A stretch of 13,792 nt of DNA from an uncultured Sulfurovum sp. (GTDB lineage Bacteria > Campylobacterota > Campylobacteria > Campylobacterales > Sulfurovaceae): positions 1 through 13,792 of the forward strand of contig CAMZLC010000080.1 in NCBI GenBank assembly GCA_947311605.1, in the 5' to 3' direction. Numbering within the stretch: position 1 is the stretch's first letter; every line of letters starts with the position of its first letter. Under the pieces are notes generated by a model. The model was given only the letters and a program-made list of their open reading frames with translations, was not told where the DNA came from and ran no database searches. Shown piece by piece: positions 1 through 7,193 of this stretch. A program made the translations under genes and the position numbers.

Positions 1-1173
1 CTCGGGTGTAATATCCAGCAAAATACCTGCGAATACAGAATCTATACGCTCTCCCTGGGTAGAGTCCCCGTCTTTTTTAGTAGCTGTTTTAAGCTTATAG
101 AAAAGCTCTTTTCCCACAGAGATCAATGCAGGCTGGTTGCTCAGCGTCATCACTCGTGGACTGGAGACAGCCCTGACATCACCTTGTGATCGTAAAAATT
201 TAATTACCTCACCCACGGAGGCATGTGCCACATTTTGGAATGCCGAAATATGATCCTTCCCATTGCCCTTGTATCCATCCCATTTTGTAATACCCTCTTT
301 TTTGTCATATTCAAAATTTCCCATATTTTTTCCGGTAAATGTCATTGCATCTATCGTAAAGTTTTGCAGTCCATAAAGCTGACTCCAGTCAATCCCGGTT
401 GTACGGCTGTTGTCAAAAGTGACTGTCAATATCTGCACATCGATCAAGACCTGAGATTTGATCTGCTTGGCCAATGCACCAAGATATTTTCCCACTCTTC
501 TGATCTGTTTGGCGGTACCTGTAACTGTCACCATCCCTGCTTCAGGGTCGACGATTGGCTCCATAGGATTATATTCCCACTTTTGCCCATCTGGTCCAAT
601 CCATGCATTCTCTACCTTGGTGTAATGGGTGCCACCGTCACCTGCAGAAACCAGAATACGGTGAAGTTCATTCTTTATCGTGCCCCAAAATTTAAATTCA
701 CTGTTACTGCTGATTGTGGTACCCGTACTGGATCCGTTTTTGTTGCTGCCTGTGCCGGAGTTTGCGATCGTAATGCGTGCACCGCTCGTACCAGTCCGCT
801 GTCCGGAAATATAATGCACTTTGAAGGTCTTTGTTACAAGATAAGAGATGGCAAGCCTATTTCCCTTCAATTCGTAATTCAGATCATTTTCCGTCAAAAT
901 CGTATCCAAAAAGCTACGTATCGAAGCATTCTTCAGCTTCACATAATAGAGTTTTTTCTCAAGACGATGTCTGGCACCTGAATCTTTGACAATCAAAGTC
1001 ATTTCACAGGTCTCCGCCAAATTCTCTATGGCGTCACCAATTGTGAGCGAATTATCTATCGTGACAGAAAATAGCTTATCACTACATGTCTGAGCATAGG
1101 TGGATACACTCGCAAGAAACAGTAGCCCTGCTACCATGATACTTCTTTTTAGCCATCTGTGTATTGTGTTCAT
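1..1173 (-). CDS. mshL: MSHA-type pilus secretin, MshL-like (partial, C-terminus beyond window)
   Basis: Outer-membrane secretin of a type IV (MSHA-type) pilus or related secretion machine; members form the ring pore through which the pilus passes. The reading frame is open for 391 codons from ATG at 1173 to the left edge, so the C-terminal part of the secretin barrel is outside the window. Residues 1-27 form a signal peptide (basic MNTIHRWLKR, hydrophobic core, STYA cleavage). Residues about 30-115 resemble the N-terminal secretin/STN-type domain. A Ser/Gly/Asn/Thr-rich low-complexity linker follows at about 130-160. An N1-like domain (VTVTGTAKQIRRVGKYL) leads into the secretin core, with the diagnostic VSSPRVMTLSNQPALISVG segment and GKELFYK, typical of MshL. 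A GAGGGG ribosome binding site precedes the ATG, and the start lies 2 bases after the upstream stop, so it is the fourth gene of the operon. Identification as MshL rather than PilQ or GspD rests on these motifs and on gene order. Confidence 0.85.
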   Translation of the reverse strand, partial: MNTIHRWLKRSIMVAGLLFLASVSTYAQTCSDKLFSVTIDNSLTIGDAIENLAETCEMTLIVKDSGARHRLEKKLYYVKLKNASIRSFLDTILTENDLNYELKGNRLAISYLVTKTFKVHYISGQRTGTSGARITIANSGTGSNKNGSSTGTTISSNSEFKFWGTIKNELHRILVSAGDGGTHYTKVENAWIGPDGQKWEYNPMEPIVDPEAGMVTVTGTAKQIRRVGKYLGALAKQIKSQVLIDVQILTVTFDNSRTTGIDWSQLYGLQNFTIDAMTFTGKNMGNFEYDKKEGITKWDGYKGNGKDHISAFQNVAHASVGEVIKFLRSQGDVRAVSSPRVMTLSNQPALISVGKELFYKLKTATKKDGDSTQGERIDSVFAGILLDITPE

Positions 1174-1175
1174 TG

Positions 1176-1580
1176 TTACCCCTCGTTTAGTTGTAAAATT
1201 GGTTTACTTTTCTTCAAAAAGACCTTAATGGTTCTCTCTTCTCTTGTGAGTGTTACGCTATTGTCTTTTATCTCAGTCAGTGTATAGCCCTCTATCGTGG
1301 CACCTACTTCAATCCATTTCTGATTGATAAATGCCTTCTTGTTGATGATCCCGCCCAAAACAAACACAACCACGGTGCTCTTTGGATCTTCCAGCACCGC
1401 CTTGCCTTGATCCTTGCGAACCATGACAAAAGGGGAAACAAAATCTGTGTGCTTCTCTATCGCGGCACCCACACGCTTTGCCTTGATCTTCTCAACCATA
1501 GTTTCCATTTGTCCGATAGAAAGATCCCCATAAAGAGGCATAACCAAAAGACCTACGAACCATATTTTTTTATCTATCAT
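1176..1580 (-). CDS. mshK: PilP/MshK-like small periplasmic pilus assembly protein
   Basis: Probable periplasmic connector between the inner-membrane PilN/PilO-type proteins and the secretin, as PilP or MshK are in other systems. With the start at 1580 it has 134 residues. Residues 4-17 are a hydrophobic export or anchor segment (IWFVGLLVMPLYG). The C-terminal half has the beta-rich HR/PilP-like pattern: residues KWIEVGATIEGYTLTEI followed by DNSVTLTREERTIKVFL. The ATG at 1580 overlaps the upstream stop by one base (TAATG), which favours it over the in-frame ATG at 1598 inside the previous gene. A G6 run at 1591-1596, about 10 bases upstream, could act as the ribosome binding site. Overall similarity is by pattern and position rather than strict motif, since this family is poorly conserved. 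Confidence 0.7.
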   Translation of the reverse strand: MIDKKIWFVGLLVMPLYGDLSIGQMETMVEKIKAKRVGAAIEKHTDFVSPFVMVRKDQGKAVLEDPKSTVVVFVLGGIINKKAFINQKWIEVGATIEGYTLTEIKDNSVTLTREERTIKVFLKKSKPILQLNEG

Positions 1581-2233
1581 TAGTGATTGACCCCCCATAC
1601 TGAGATATTGATATCAGAAATGATCGTACTTTTGTTGGCGTCTGTATAGATATTGCTGCTATAGATATCTGTGACCAAGGTATTCTGCTCCATATCATTG
1701 ATGAACGTAAGGATATTTTTTAAGTTACCTTCACAATTCAAACCTATCTCCAGTACATGACCAAAACTGCCATTACTGTCCACGTATTTATTCACCAAGG
1801 TATTAATCTGTATATCATTGACTGCTGCTCGGTTTGTAATTGAATCCAAGAAAAGAGACCAGTTTTTTTGATTGAAAAGTAGATCTGACAATTTGTCAAG
1901 GTTCCCATTAATCAGAGTGATTCTTTTTTTGTATGATTCTGTAGAGGCTTTTTTTGCAACAATTTGTTTGCTATAGAGCTTGACCTTGTAGTCTCTGTCA
2001 CCGTTTTTTGAGATGGAGTTCAAATACGTTTTTTCTTCATGTATCTTTTTGGTGATCGTCTTATGCCGTAATACACTCTGCTCATAAAGTCCCTTCGCAT
2101 AAGGAAAAAAGTAACTATAGGCCAAAAAAGCCACTGCGCCCGAGAAGAAAAGTATCATAATCCATTTTTCCGCCTCGCTCTTATGCTCAAAATAGGCATC
2201 CATTGCTTCCAATTTATCTGCTATATAGCTCAT
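1580..2233 (-). CDS. mshJ: PilO/MshJ-like inner-membrane pilus assembly protein
   Basis: Bitopic inner-membrane protein of the pilus alignment subcomplex (PilO, MshJ and GspM family). The 217 residues are arranged as expected: a short cytoplasmic N-terminus, one membrane segment at about 25-44 (WIMILFFSGAVAFLAYSYFF), a charged coiled-coil stretch at about 50-118 rich in Lys and Glu, and a periplasmic ferredoxin-like domain from about 120 (NWSLFLDSITNRAAVNDIQI, then GHVLEIGLNCEGNLKNILTF). The phrase NILTFINDMEQN matches the PilO pattern of a helix packing beside a beta strand. Its ATG overlaps the stop of the upstream gene by 4 bases (ATGA), implying translational coupling with the PilM-PilN fusion partner. 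Family assignment is secure by architecture and neighbours; the specific name MshJ is inferred from gene order. Confidence 0.75.
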   Translation of the reverse strand: MSYIADKLEAMDAYFEHKSEAEKWIMILFFSGAVAFLAYSYFFPYAKGLYEQSVLRHKTITKKIHEEKTYLNSISKNGDRDYKVKLYSKQIVAKKASTESYKKRITLINGNLDKLSDLLFNQKNWSLFLDSITNRAAVNDIQINTLVNKYVDSNGSFGHVLEIGLNCEGNLKNILTFINDMEQNTLVTDIYSSNIYTDANKSTIISDINISVWGVNH

Positions 2234-3753
2234 CGTAGCCCCACCTTCAGAACACCTTCATAGAATGTACTGTTTTTATCTTTATGTATCAGCTCTATAT
2301 CAATCATAGAGATACTGTCCTTATACTTCTCGGAAATATCTTTAATCAACCCCGTAATACTCTCATCGCTTTCCGAAACCAGGGAAAGGTAATAAAGATC
2401 ATTTTGGGTTTCGATACTGTACGCTTTTACACCATGTTTAGCCAAATCCCCTGCAAAAAGTTCCAGCTGTTCAGATTTTAATTTATAAAATACTTTTTTC
2501 TCAAAGACAGCAGTCAGTGTGTCTTCCTTTCCCTGAAAAGTCTTCTGCAGTTTTGCAATTTTTGTATCGAGTCGACTGATCTCTTTGCGTTTTTTGCTGA
2601 TGATATCCCTATATCTAGTGGCTTCCTGTGTGAGCTTTGTTTCCTCATTTTTTAAGATATTGTTTCTTGCCTCATTGGCTTTTGAGACCACATAATAGTA
2701 CGTGGGAGGCATCAAAGCAAACGCTGTTACTACCAGCGTAGTGCCCACAAACTGACCGGCCGGCCTCTTGAAAAATGTAGGAGGTCTCGGATATTGTGTA
2801 AGATTGACTATATCGTGTGTGCCGGCATACTCCAACCCGGAAACAGCCATCATGAGCTGCATCTGATCGATATGCCACTCATCGGTTTCTAGCTGAAAAT
2901 CAAACTCTAGCGCAGAGGAGTAGAGACCCAAATAGTTTTGCACATAATCATCGAGACCAACAATAGGGCCCAGCGAACTGCCGATAAACATCTGATCGAT
3001 CACCTCTAGTTCATAGGCCCTTTTGGTATAAATGATAATATCATTGATAGAGATAAATATCTCTCCGAAAAGTTTCATGATATTCTGCTGATACTCTGCC
3101 TGTGTTGCCTTCATCCCCTCTTTTTGTAGGGTTCTAAAAAACATCTCCTCGTCTACATGCTCGCCCGTCATTTCACAGTATCTATCATAAATTTGTTCAA
3201 AAGAATACTTAATGGATTTCGAATAAAGATATTCACCATCCTTATAGAAGGTCAAAAAAGTATCATATTTAGTAAAATAAAGGTAACAGTGTACCCCCTT
3301 ATGATCCACAAGCTCAAGATCATAAAGTGTTTTGTATAAAAGTGGTGCAGGTACGATGAGATCAATATATTTTACCTGTTTTCTCAGGGTGTCAAATATC
3401 TCTGTATAACGATCCTGCTCTATCACAAAGAGCTGAAAGAGTCTGCCATCTCCAGAGTGAGGTATCTCGAGATGGCGTATCATATACTCTACGGTAGGAT
3501 CAAGCCCCAGCTCTTCATACGCTCTGTTCTCCAGAGCACCATCCAGGTCTTCCTCGCTGATGCCAGATCCGATCTCAACAGGCGCTATGATCATATCTTT
3601 ATTCGCAAGGTAGGTCACAAAAAAGAAATGACTCTTTAAAGCCAGCTTCTGATGTGGTGCCAAAGTGGTACCTTTAAGCGAATAACTACTCTGCGTATAA
3701 TTATCTACAGATATGATGGTTTTGGTTTTTTTATTGCCCTTTTTTTTCAGCAT
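2230..3753 (-). CDS. mshI: PilM-PilN fusion (MshI/GspL-like pilus assembly protein)
   Basis: First gene of the pilus operon. It joins what are usually two proteins: a cytoplasmic actin-like PilM domain and a membrane/periplasmic PilN domain, the same arrangement as GspL in type II secretion. The PilM-like part covers residues 1 to about 310 (of 507), ending in the segment IGSSLGPIVGLDDYVQNYLG, which corresponds to the glycine-rich adenosine-side loop of PilM. INLTQYP-type PilN entry residues follow (here VNLTQYPRPP, about 316-325), then one membrane helix at about 334-357, a coiled coil at about 360-410, and a ferredoxin-like periplasmic domain to the end. The N-terminal phosphate loop lacks the GIDIG-type motif (here ISVDNYTQSSYS), so ATP binding is doubtful. 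The ATG at 3753 has AAGGA 9 bases upstream; an alternative TTG at 3762 would lie too close to that site. Confidence 0.75.
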   Translation of the reverse strand: MLKKKGNKKTKTIISVDNYTQSSYSLKGTTLAPHQKLALKSHFFFVTYLANKDMIIAPVEIGSGISEEDLDGALENRAYEELGLDPTVEYMIRHLEIPHSGDGRLFQLFVIEQDRYTEIFDTLRKQVKYIDLIVPAPLLYKTLYDLELVDHKGVHCYLYFTKYDTFLTFYKDGEYLYSKSIKYSFEQIYDRYCEMTGEHVDEEMFFRTLQKEGMKATQAEYQQNIMKLFGEIFISINDIIIYTKRAYELEVIDQMFIGSSLGPIVGLDDYVQNYLGLYSSALEFDFQLETDEWHIDQMQLMMAVSGLEYAGTHDIVNLTQYPRPPTFFKRPAGQFVGTTLVVTAFALMPPTYYYVVSKANEARNNILKNEETKLTQEATRYRDIISKKRKEISRLDTKIAKLQKTFQGKEDTLTAVFEKKVFYKLKSEQLELFAGDLAKHGVKAYSIETQNDLYYLSLVSESDESITGLIKDISEKYKDSISMIDIELIHKDKNSTFYEGVLKVGLR

Positions 3754-3762
3754 AATGCACAA

Positions 3763-3767
3763 TCCTT
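3763..3767 (-). promoter_or_regulatory. Ribosome binding site deciding the mshI start
   Basis: On the minus strand AAGGA lies 9 bases before ATG 3753, a workable distance. The same element would be only one base from the in-frame TTG at 3762, so the ATG start is preferred. Confidence 0.6.
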
Positions 3768-3782
3768 ACAAGACTTGTGATA

Positions 3783-3810
3783 ATTATATATGTTATAATA
3801 TTAAAGTAAA
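3783..3810 (-). promoter_or_regulatory. Sigma70-like promoter of the pilus operon
   Basis: Reading the minus strand in the 86-base gap between era and mshI, a perfect -10 hexamer TATAAT (3783-3788) is preceded by TTTACT (3805-3810) with a 16-base spacer. The surrounding sequence is strongly AT-rich, with alternating A/T blocks, as is usual for promoters in Campylobacterota. The inferred transcript would start near 3776, giving a leader of roughly 20-25 bases before the mshI ATG. This suggests that the pilus genes can be transcribed separately from the upstream rplI-hslVU-era cluster, although read-through is not excluded because no clear terminator is visible after era. Confidence 0.55.
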
Positions 3811-3839
3811 CTTATTTTCTGTATTTTTTGCTTAAAAGG

Positions 3840-4742
3840 CTAAAATTGGTATCCCAATTCCTCCAGAGAGCCTCTGTTTTTGCTCCAGCCCTTCCTGACA
3901 GCCACATGCAGATCAAGGAATATTTTCTTCCGAGAGAAGTCTTCCATCACTTTTCTGGCCGTGATTCCTACCCTCTTGATCCCCTCTCCTTTTTTGCCCA
4001 CGATCATACGTTTTTGCATCTCTTTTTCTACGATAACCGTCGCATATACCTTATCCAGCGTATCACTCTCCTCTATCCTGTTGATCAGCACATCACTCTC
4101 ATAGGGGATCTCGTCACTCAAATTTTCAAAGATAGATTCTCGAATCAGCTCCTTGTAGATATCTCGAATGTTTTCCGTGGTGAGCATATCCGGGTCAAAA
4201 AGCCATGGATGCCGTGGAAGATATTTAGCTATTTCATCCAACAGTCCTCTCTTCCCTACTTGTTTGTTCACGGAGAAAGGAATGATCGCTTCAAAATGCT
4301 CCTGATACTTTTGATAGGCCCCCAGCTTTTCCAAAAGCTTTGGCTGCGGGATACGATCTATTTTTGTCAGTACTACAATATGGGGTATTTTCTTTCGTTC
4401 TGAGAGTGCCAAAAACTTGATATACTCCTCTACACTGTCACTGGCGGGTGCCAAGAATAGGATGAGATCACTGTCTCCAATAGCCTTGAGTGCCTCCTCC
4501 ATCATAAACTGATTCAGAAGTTTCTCTTTTTCGTGCAGGCCTGGTGTGTCCACAAAAATAATTTGTGTTTTTCCATGCATCACAATGATATGCATGCGCT
4601 TGCGTGTAGCCTGTGCTTTTTTCGATACCATTGCCAGCTTCTCGCCTACCAAATGGTTCAGCAGCGTGCTTTTGCCTGCATTGGGTCGCCCCACTACTGC
4701 TACGAATCCTGCTCCAGTATCGCCATCCTCTTTTCTAAACAT
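3840..4742 (-). CDS. era: GTPase Era (ribosome assembly, 16S rRNA binding)
   Basis: Era is an essential GTPase that binds the 3' end of 16S rRNA and helps 30S subunit maturation, acting in the cytoplasm and at the membrane. The protein has 300 residues, the usual family length. The G1 loop GRPNAGKS is at 18-25, G3 DTPG at 65-68, and G4 appears as TKID in VVLTKIDRIP. The C-terminal KH RNA-binding domain is clear, with its GxxG loop in IVGKKGEGIKRVG and the family-typical ending LHVAVRKGWSKNRGSLEELGY. The G2 region reads KKAQATRKR, a mild variation on the common KPQTTR. GGAG lies 7 bases before the ATG. It follows hslU after 30 bases containing a short tandem repeat and is the last gene of the cluster. 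All functional motifs are intact. Confidence 0.97.
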   Translation of the reverse strand: MFRKEDGDTGAGFVAVVGRPNAGKSTLLNHLVGEKLAMVSKKAQATRKRMHIIVMHGKTQIIFVDTPGLHEKEKLLNQFMMEEALKAIGDSDLILFLAPASDSVEEYIKFLALSERKKIPHIVVLTKIDRIPQPKLLEKLGAYQKYQEHFEAIIPFSVNKQVGKRGLLDEIAKYLPRHPWLFDPDMLTTENIRDIYKELIRESIFENLSDEIPYESDVLINRIEESDTLDKVYATVIVEKEMQKRMIVGKKGEGIKRVGITARKVMEDFSRKKIFLDLHVAVRKGWSKNRGSLEELGYQF

Positions 4743-4750
4743 AAGTCTCC

Positions 4751-4774
4751 ATTTCTAATTTCTAATTTCTAATT
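4751..4774 (-). repeat. Tandem 7-base repeat between hslU and era
   Basis: Three perfect head-to-tail copies of ATTTCTA (4751-4757, 4758-4764, 4765-4771) plus the first three bases of a fourth, as read on the plus strand. The repeat fills almost all of the hslU-era gap, touches the hslU stop codon and ends just upstream of the era ribosome binding site. It is a plausible site for slippage that would change the spacing between the two genes. Confidence 0.8.
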
Positions 4775-6113
4775 ATAAGATATAGCGTGTCGCATCTTCG
4801 CTCTCTACGATCTTCTCAAGCTTCTCGTTCACTAGGCGATCATCAACATTTACAGAGTCGCCGCTTCTTTCGTCTGCATCATAGCTAATCTCATCCAGAA
4901 TCTTCTCCATGATAGTATGCAGCCTTCTTGCACCGATATCTTCTGTTTTTTCATTGGCCAAAGCAGAGTATTTGGCAATGAGTCTCAGGGCACTCTCTTC
5001 AAATGAAAGTGTGACACCTTCGACTGCCAAAAGTGCCTGGTATTGCCTGATCAGAGAGTTGGCCGGCTCCGTCAGGATACGGTACAGTGTCTCCTCATCC
5101 AGTGCCTCTAGCTCTACCCTGAGAGGAAACCTTCCCTGAAGTTCCGGGATCAGGTCACTGGGCTTACTTAGATGAAATGCGCCCGCAGCAATAAAGAGGA
5201 TATGGTCTGTTCTTACCGTACCTATTTTAGTATTCACTGTAGAGCCCTCCACGATAGGAAGCAGATCCCGCTGCACACCCTCCTTGCTCGGGTCTTGTCT
5301 GGAGGTGCTGGTCGAGGGTACTGCGATCTTGTCGATCTCATCGATAAAGACCATCCCTCCCTCTTCTATTTTTTGGATCGCTTTGTCTTTGAGTTTCTCT
5401 TCATCGAGCAGTGTCTCGCTGGCTTCGGCTTCGAGGATCTTTTTTGCCTCTTTGACTGTCACCTCTTTTTTCTTTTTTTTATCCATCGTGCCGATGACCT
5501 TTATGATGGATTCCTGGACACTGGCCATCTCCGGCGGCACATTGGCTCCGACGAAATCAATCTGTGCCGCAGGGATATCTACCTCTATCCGCAAATGGTC
5601 CAACTCCCCCCGCCCCAATCTCTCCTGCATCTGTACAAAAGCACGGTCATAGTCAAGTTTCTTTTGTTCACTGACCCCTTCAGGCAGAGGCGGTAGTAAT
5701 TTTTCAATGATCTTATTCTCAATATAGGCTTCGATTTTGCCCTGGTTTTTTTCATTCTCCTCTTCACGCACCAGACGCAAGGAGGTCAATGCCAAGTCCC
5801 GAATCATGGACTCCACATCCCGCCCCACAAAGCCAACTTCTGTAAATTTGCTGGCCTCTACTTTGACAAAAGGGAGACGCATCATACTGGAGAGTCGTCT
5901 GGCTATCTCTGTTTTGCCGACACCGGTACTGCCGATCATCAAGATATTTTTTGGCATCACCTCTTTTTGCATCTCGGGGCTTAACTGCATACGACGCCAG
6001 CGATTTCGCAACGCCACCGCAATGGTCTTTTTCGCCTCTTTTTGACTGATCACATAACGATCCAAATAGACAACGATCTCTTTGGGAGTCAGATTTTTTT
6101 GGTGTACCGTCAC
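4773..6113 (-). CDS. hslU: HslU, ATPase subunit of the HslUV protease
   Basis: AAA+ unfoldase that feeds proteins into the HslV peptidase; ATP-dependent cytoplasmic protein degradation. With a GTG start at 6113 it has 446 residues, close to the usual 443. The start is chosen because GTG overlaps the hslV stop in GTGA, GGAG lies 8 bases upstream, and the protein then begins just before the conserved LTPKEIVVYLDRYVISQ. A longer frame to GTG 6158 would lie inside hslV. Walker A GSTGVGKT is at 61-68; the pore loop is GFVGRDVES; Walker B is VFIDEIDKIA; the arginine-finger region is LQGRFPLRVEL. The inserted I-domain between pore loop and Walker B is charged and coiled-coil-like. The C-terminus EDATRYIL fits the tail that docks into HslV. 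The pore loop has Phe where E. coli has Tyr. Confidence 0.96.
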   Translation of the reverse strand: MTVHQKNLTPKEIVVYLDRYVISQKEAKKTIAVALRNRWRRMQLSPEMQKEVMPKNILMIGSTGVGKTEIARRLSSMMRLPFVKVEASKFTEVGFVGRDVESMIRDLALTSLRLVREEENEKNQGKIEAYIENKIIEKLLPPLPEGVSEQKKLDYDRAFVQMQERLGRGELDHLRIEVDIPAAQIDFVGANVPPEMASVQESIIKVIGTMDKKKKKEVTVKEAKKILEAEASETLLDEEKLKDKAIQKIEEGGMVFIDEIDKIAVPSTSTSRQDPSKEGVQRDLLPIVEGSTVNTKIGTVRTDHILFIAAGAFHLSKPSDLIPELQGRFPLRVELEALDEETLYRILTEPANSLIRQYQALLAVEGVTLSFEESALRLIAKYSALANEKTEDIGARRLHTIMEKILDEISYDADERSGDSVNVDDRLVNEKLEKIVESEDATRYIL

Positions 6114-6646
6114 TGCTTTAGCTCCAATATTTTGATATGTTGGTTGGTATAGATACACAACTCCCCTGCAAGCATCAAACTCTCTTTGACTAGCATATCC
6201 GCTGCAAGATCAGCATGCTTATCCAGTGCCCGTGCGGCAGAGAGCGCAAAGTTTCCGCCACTTCCGATAGCGGCGATCTTCCCGTCTTCGGGTTCTACCA
6301 CATCACCGGTTCCTGAAAGGATAAATATATGCTCTGTATTTAGTACCAGCATCATCGCTTCGAGCTGACGAAGCATCTTGTCCTTGCGCCAGATCTTGGA
6401 GAACTCTACAACAGATTTAAGCAGGTCTCCTTTTTTCTCATTGAGTATACCCTCAAACATATCAAAAAGATTAAAAGCATCTGCCGTACTGCCGGCAAAG
6501 CCCGCCAATACTTTTCCCTCATACAGTGTGCGGATCTTGGTAGCATTTCCCTTGAGTACGGAGTTCCCAAAAGTAACCTGACCGTCCCCGCCTATCACTG
6601 CATGCCCTTCCCCTTTGTAGGCGAGTATCGTGGTAGCATGAAACAT
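6110..6646 (-). CDS. hslV: HslV, peptidase subunit of the HslUV protease
   Basis: Proteasome-beta-like threonine peptidase that forms the double hexameric core of HslUV. The 178 residues begin MFHATTILAYKG; by family comparison the mature enzyme starts at Thr5 after removal of four residues, and Thr5 is the nucleophile. Other hallmarks are GGDGQVTFGNSV, the glycine-rich GFAGSTADAFNLFD, and IAAIGSGGNFALSAARAL near the active-site wall. The sequence is notably like the Campylobacterota type, including the WRKDKMLRQLEAMM helix. It starts 3 bases after the rplI stop with only a weak upstream purine-rich site (GTGGGCG), and its stop overlaps the hslU GTG by 4 bases, so the two subunits are probably translated in a coupled manner. 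Confidence 0.97.
   Translation of the reverse strand: MFHATTILAYKGEGHAVIGGDGQVTFGNSVLKGNATKIRTLYEGKVLAGFAGSTADAFNLFDMFEGILNEKKGDLLKSVVEFSKIWRKDKMLRQLEAMMLVLNTEHIFILSGTGDVVEPEDGKIAAIGSGGNFALSAARALDKHADLAADMLVKESLMLAGELCIYTNQHIKILELKQ
6111..6125 (-). promoter_or_regulatory. hslU translation start: GGAG plus overlapping GTGA
   Basis: Inside the last codons of hslV, GGAG (6122-6125) is followed after 8 bases by GTG (6111-6113), which overlaps the hslV TGA stop. The arrangement fixes the hslU start and points to coupled synthesis of the two subunits. Confidence 0.75.
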
Positions 6647-6649
6647 AGA

Positions 6650-7093
6650 TTAGACGCCCACTACATTGACTTTGAGTGTCGCATGGATGGCATGCCCAAG
6701 CTTGGCATCCACCTCATGGATGCCGGTGGATTTCAGTGCTTTTTTGAGCACAATGTGTTTCTTGTCAATCTCGATACCCATTTGATCCAGAATCGCTTCT
6801 GCGATATCCCCATTGCCCACAGAGCCCTTGATACCTACTGGTGCAGTCTCCTTTTCGATTTTGATCTCAGTGGCTTCCAGTGTGATCTTCTCGGCATTGA
6901 GCCGCGTCAGCTCCTCCCGAAGCGCTTTCTCGGCATTCTCTTGATCCGTTTTCCACTTCTCTACGACCTCGGGTGTAGCAATCTTGGCAAGTCCTTTGGC
7001 AACAAGAAAGTTTCGACCATAGCCGTCCTTGACCTCTTTGATCTCTCCTGATTTTCCTAGTGCTTTGACATCTTTTGTTAATAATACTTTCAT
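6650..7093 (-). CDS. rplI: 50S ribosomal protein bL9
   Basis: Large-subunit protein that binds 23S rRNA near the L1 stalk and helps hold reading frame. The 147 residues match bL9 length and layout: the N-terminal domain MKVLLTKDVKALGKSGEIKE with the conserved DGYGRNFLVAKGLA segment, the long connecting helix at about 45-75, and the C-terminal domain with GSVGNGDIAEAI and VDAKLGHAIHATLKVNV. GGAG lies 8 bases upstream of the ATG. In many bacteria rplI follows rpsR and rpsF; here it heads the hslV-hslU-era run, the order seen in Helicobacter, and is divergent from the peptidase gene. It is probably the first gene of this transcript. Confidence 0.97.
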   Translation of the reverse strand: MKVLLTKDVKALGKSGEIKEVKDGYGRNFLVAKGLAKIATPEVVEKWKTDQENAEKALREELTRLNAEKITLEATEIKIEKETAPVGIKGSVGNGDIAEAILDQMGIEIDKKHIVLKKALKSTGIHEVDAKLGHAIHATLKVNVVGV

Positions 7094-7130
7094 GATATTT
7101 CTCCATTTATCTGGTATTGGAATAGTGAAT

Positions 7131-7136
7131 ATTCTA
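7131..7136 (-). promoter_or_regulatory. Possible -10 box for the rplI cluster
   Basis: On the minus strand TAGAAT lies about 38 bases before the rplI ATG in the short divergent intergenic region. No convincing -35 hexamer accompanies it, which is not unusual in Campylobacterota. Tentative. Confidence 0.3.
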
Positions 7137-7158
7137 TCGAAAATTTACTAACATATGC

Positions 7159-7164
7159 TACAAT
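7159..7164 (+). promoter_or_regulatory. Possible -10 box for the M3 peptidase gene
   Basis: TACAAT lies 30 bases before the preferred ATG at 7194. If used, transcription would start near 7171, which would exclude the longer in-frame ATG at 7155. The -35 region is poor. Tentative. Confidence 0.3.
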
Positions 7165-7193
7165 CACCCCAAAATCCGCACGAAAGAGAAAAG

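Noticed and set aside
223..981. 252-codon plus-strand frame
   Set aside because: It lies antisense to the secretin gene, whose minus-strand product has a signal peptide and secretin motifs; the plus-strand translation is Cys/His-rich with no family resemblance and no ribosome binding site.
1591..1596. C6 (minus-strand G6) run near the mshJ/mshK junction as a phase-variable tract
   Set aside because: Six bases is short for slippage and it encodes ordinary codons of mshJ; it more likely serves as part of the ribosome binding site.
3826..3842. Rho-independent terminator after era
   Set aside because: GCCTTTTAAGC followed by A/T-rich sequence can pair only weakly, with a mismatch and a tiny loop, and no proper T-run follows on the minus strand.
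3828..4403. 191-codon plus-strand frame
   Set aside because: Antisense shadow of era, whose GTPase and KH motifs are all intact on the other strand.
5172..5696. 174-codon plus-strand frame
   Set aside because: Antisense shadow of hslU; the translation is low-complexity Phe/Leu-rich, as expected from the reverse of a charged coiled region.
6602..7051. 149-codon plus-strand frame
   Set aside because: Antisense to rplI, which is unmistakable on the minus strand.
7155..7193. Longer N-terminus of the M3 peptidase from ATG 7155
   Set aside because: No ribosome binding site precedes it, the added residues (LQSPQNPHEREK) look unlike the family start, and it overlaps a possible -10 box.
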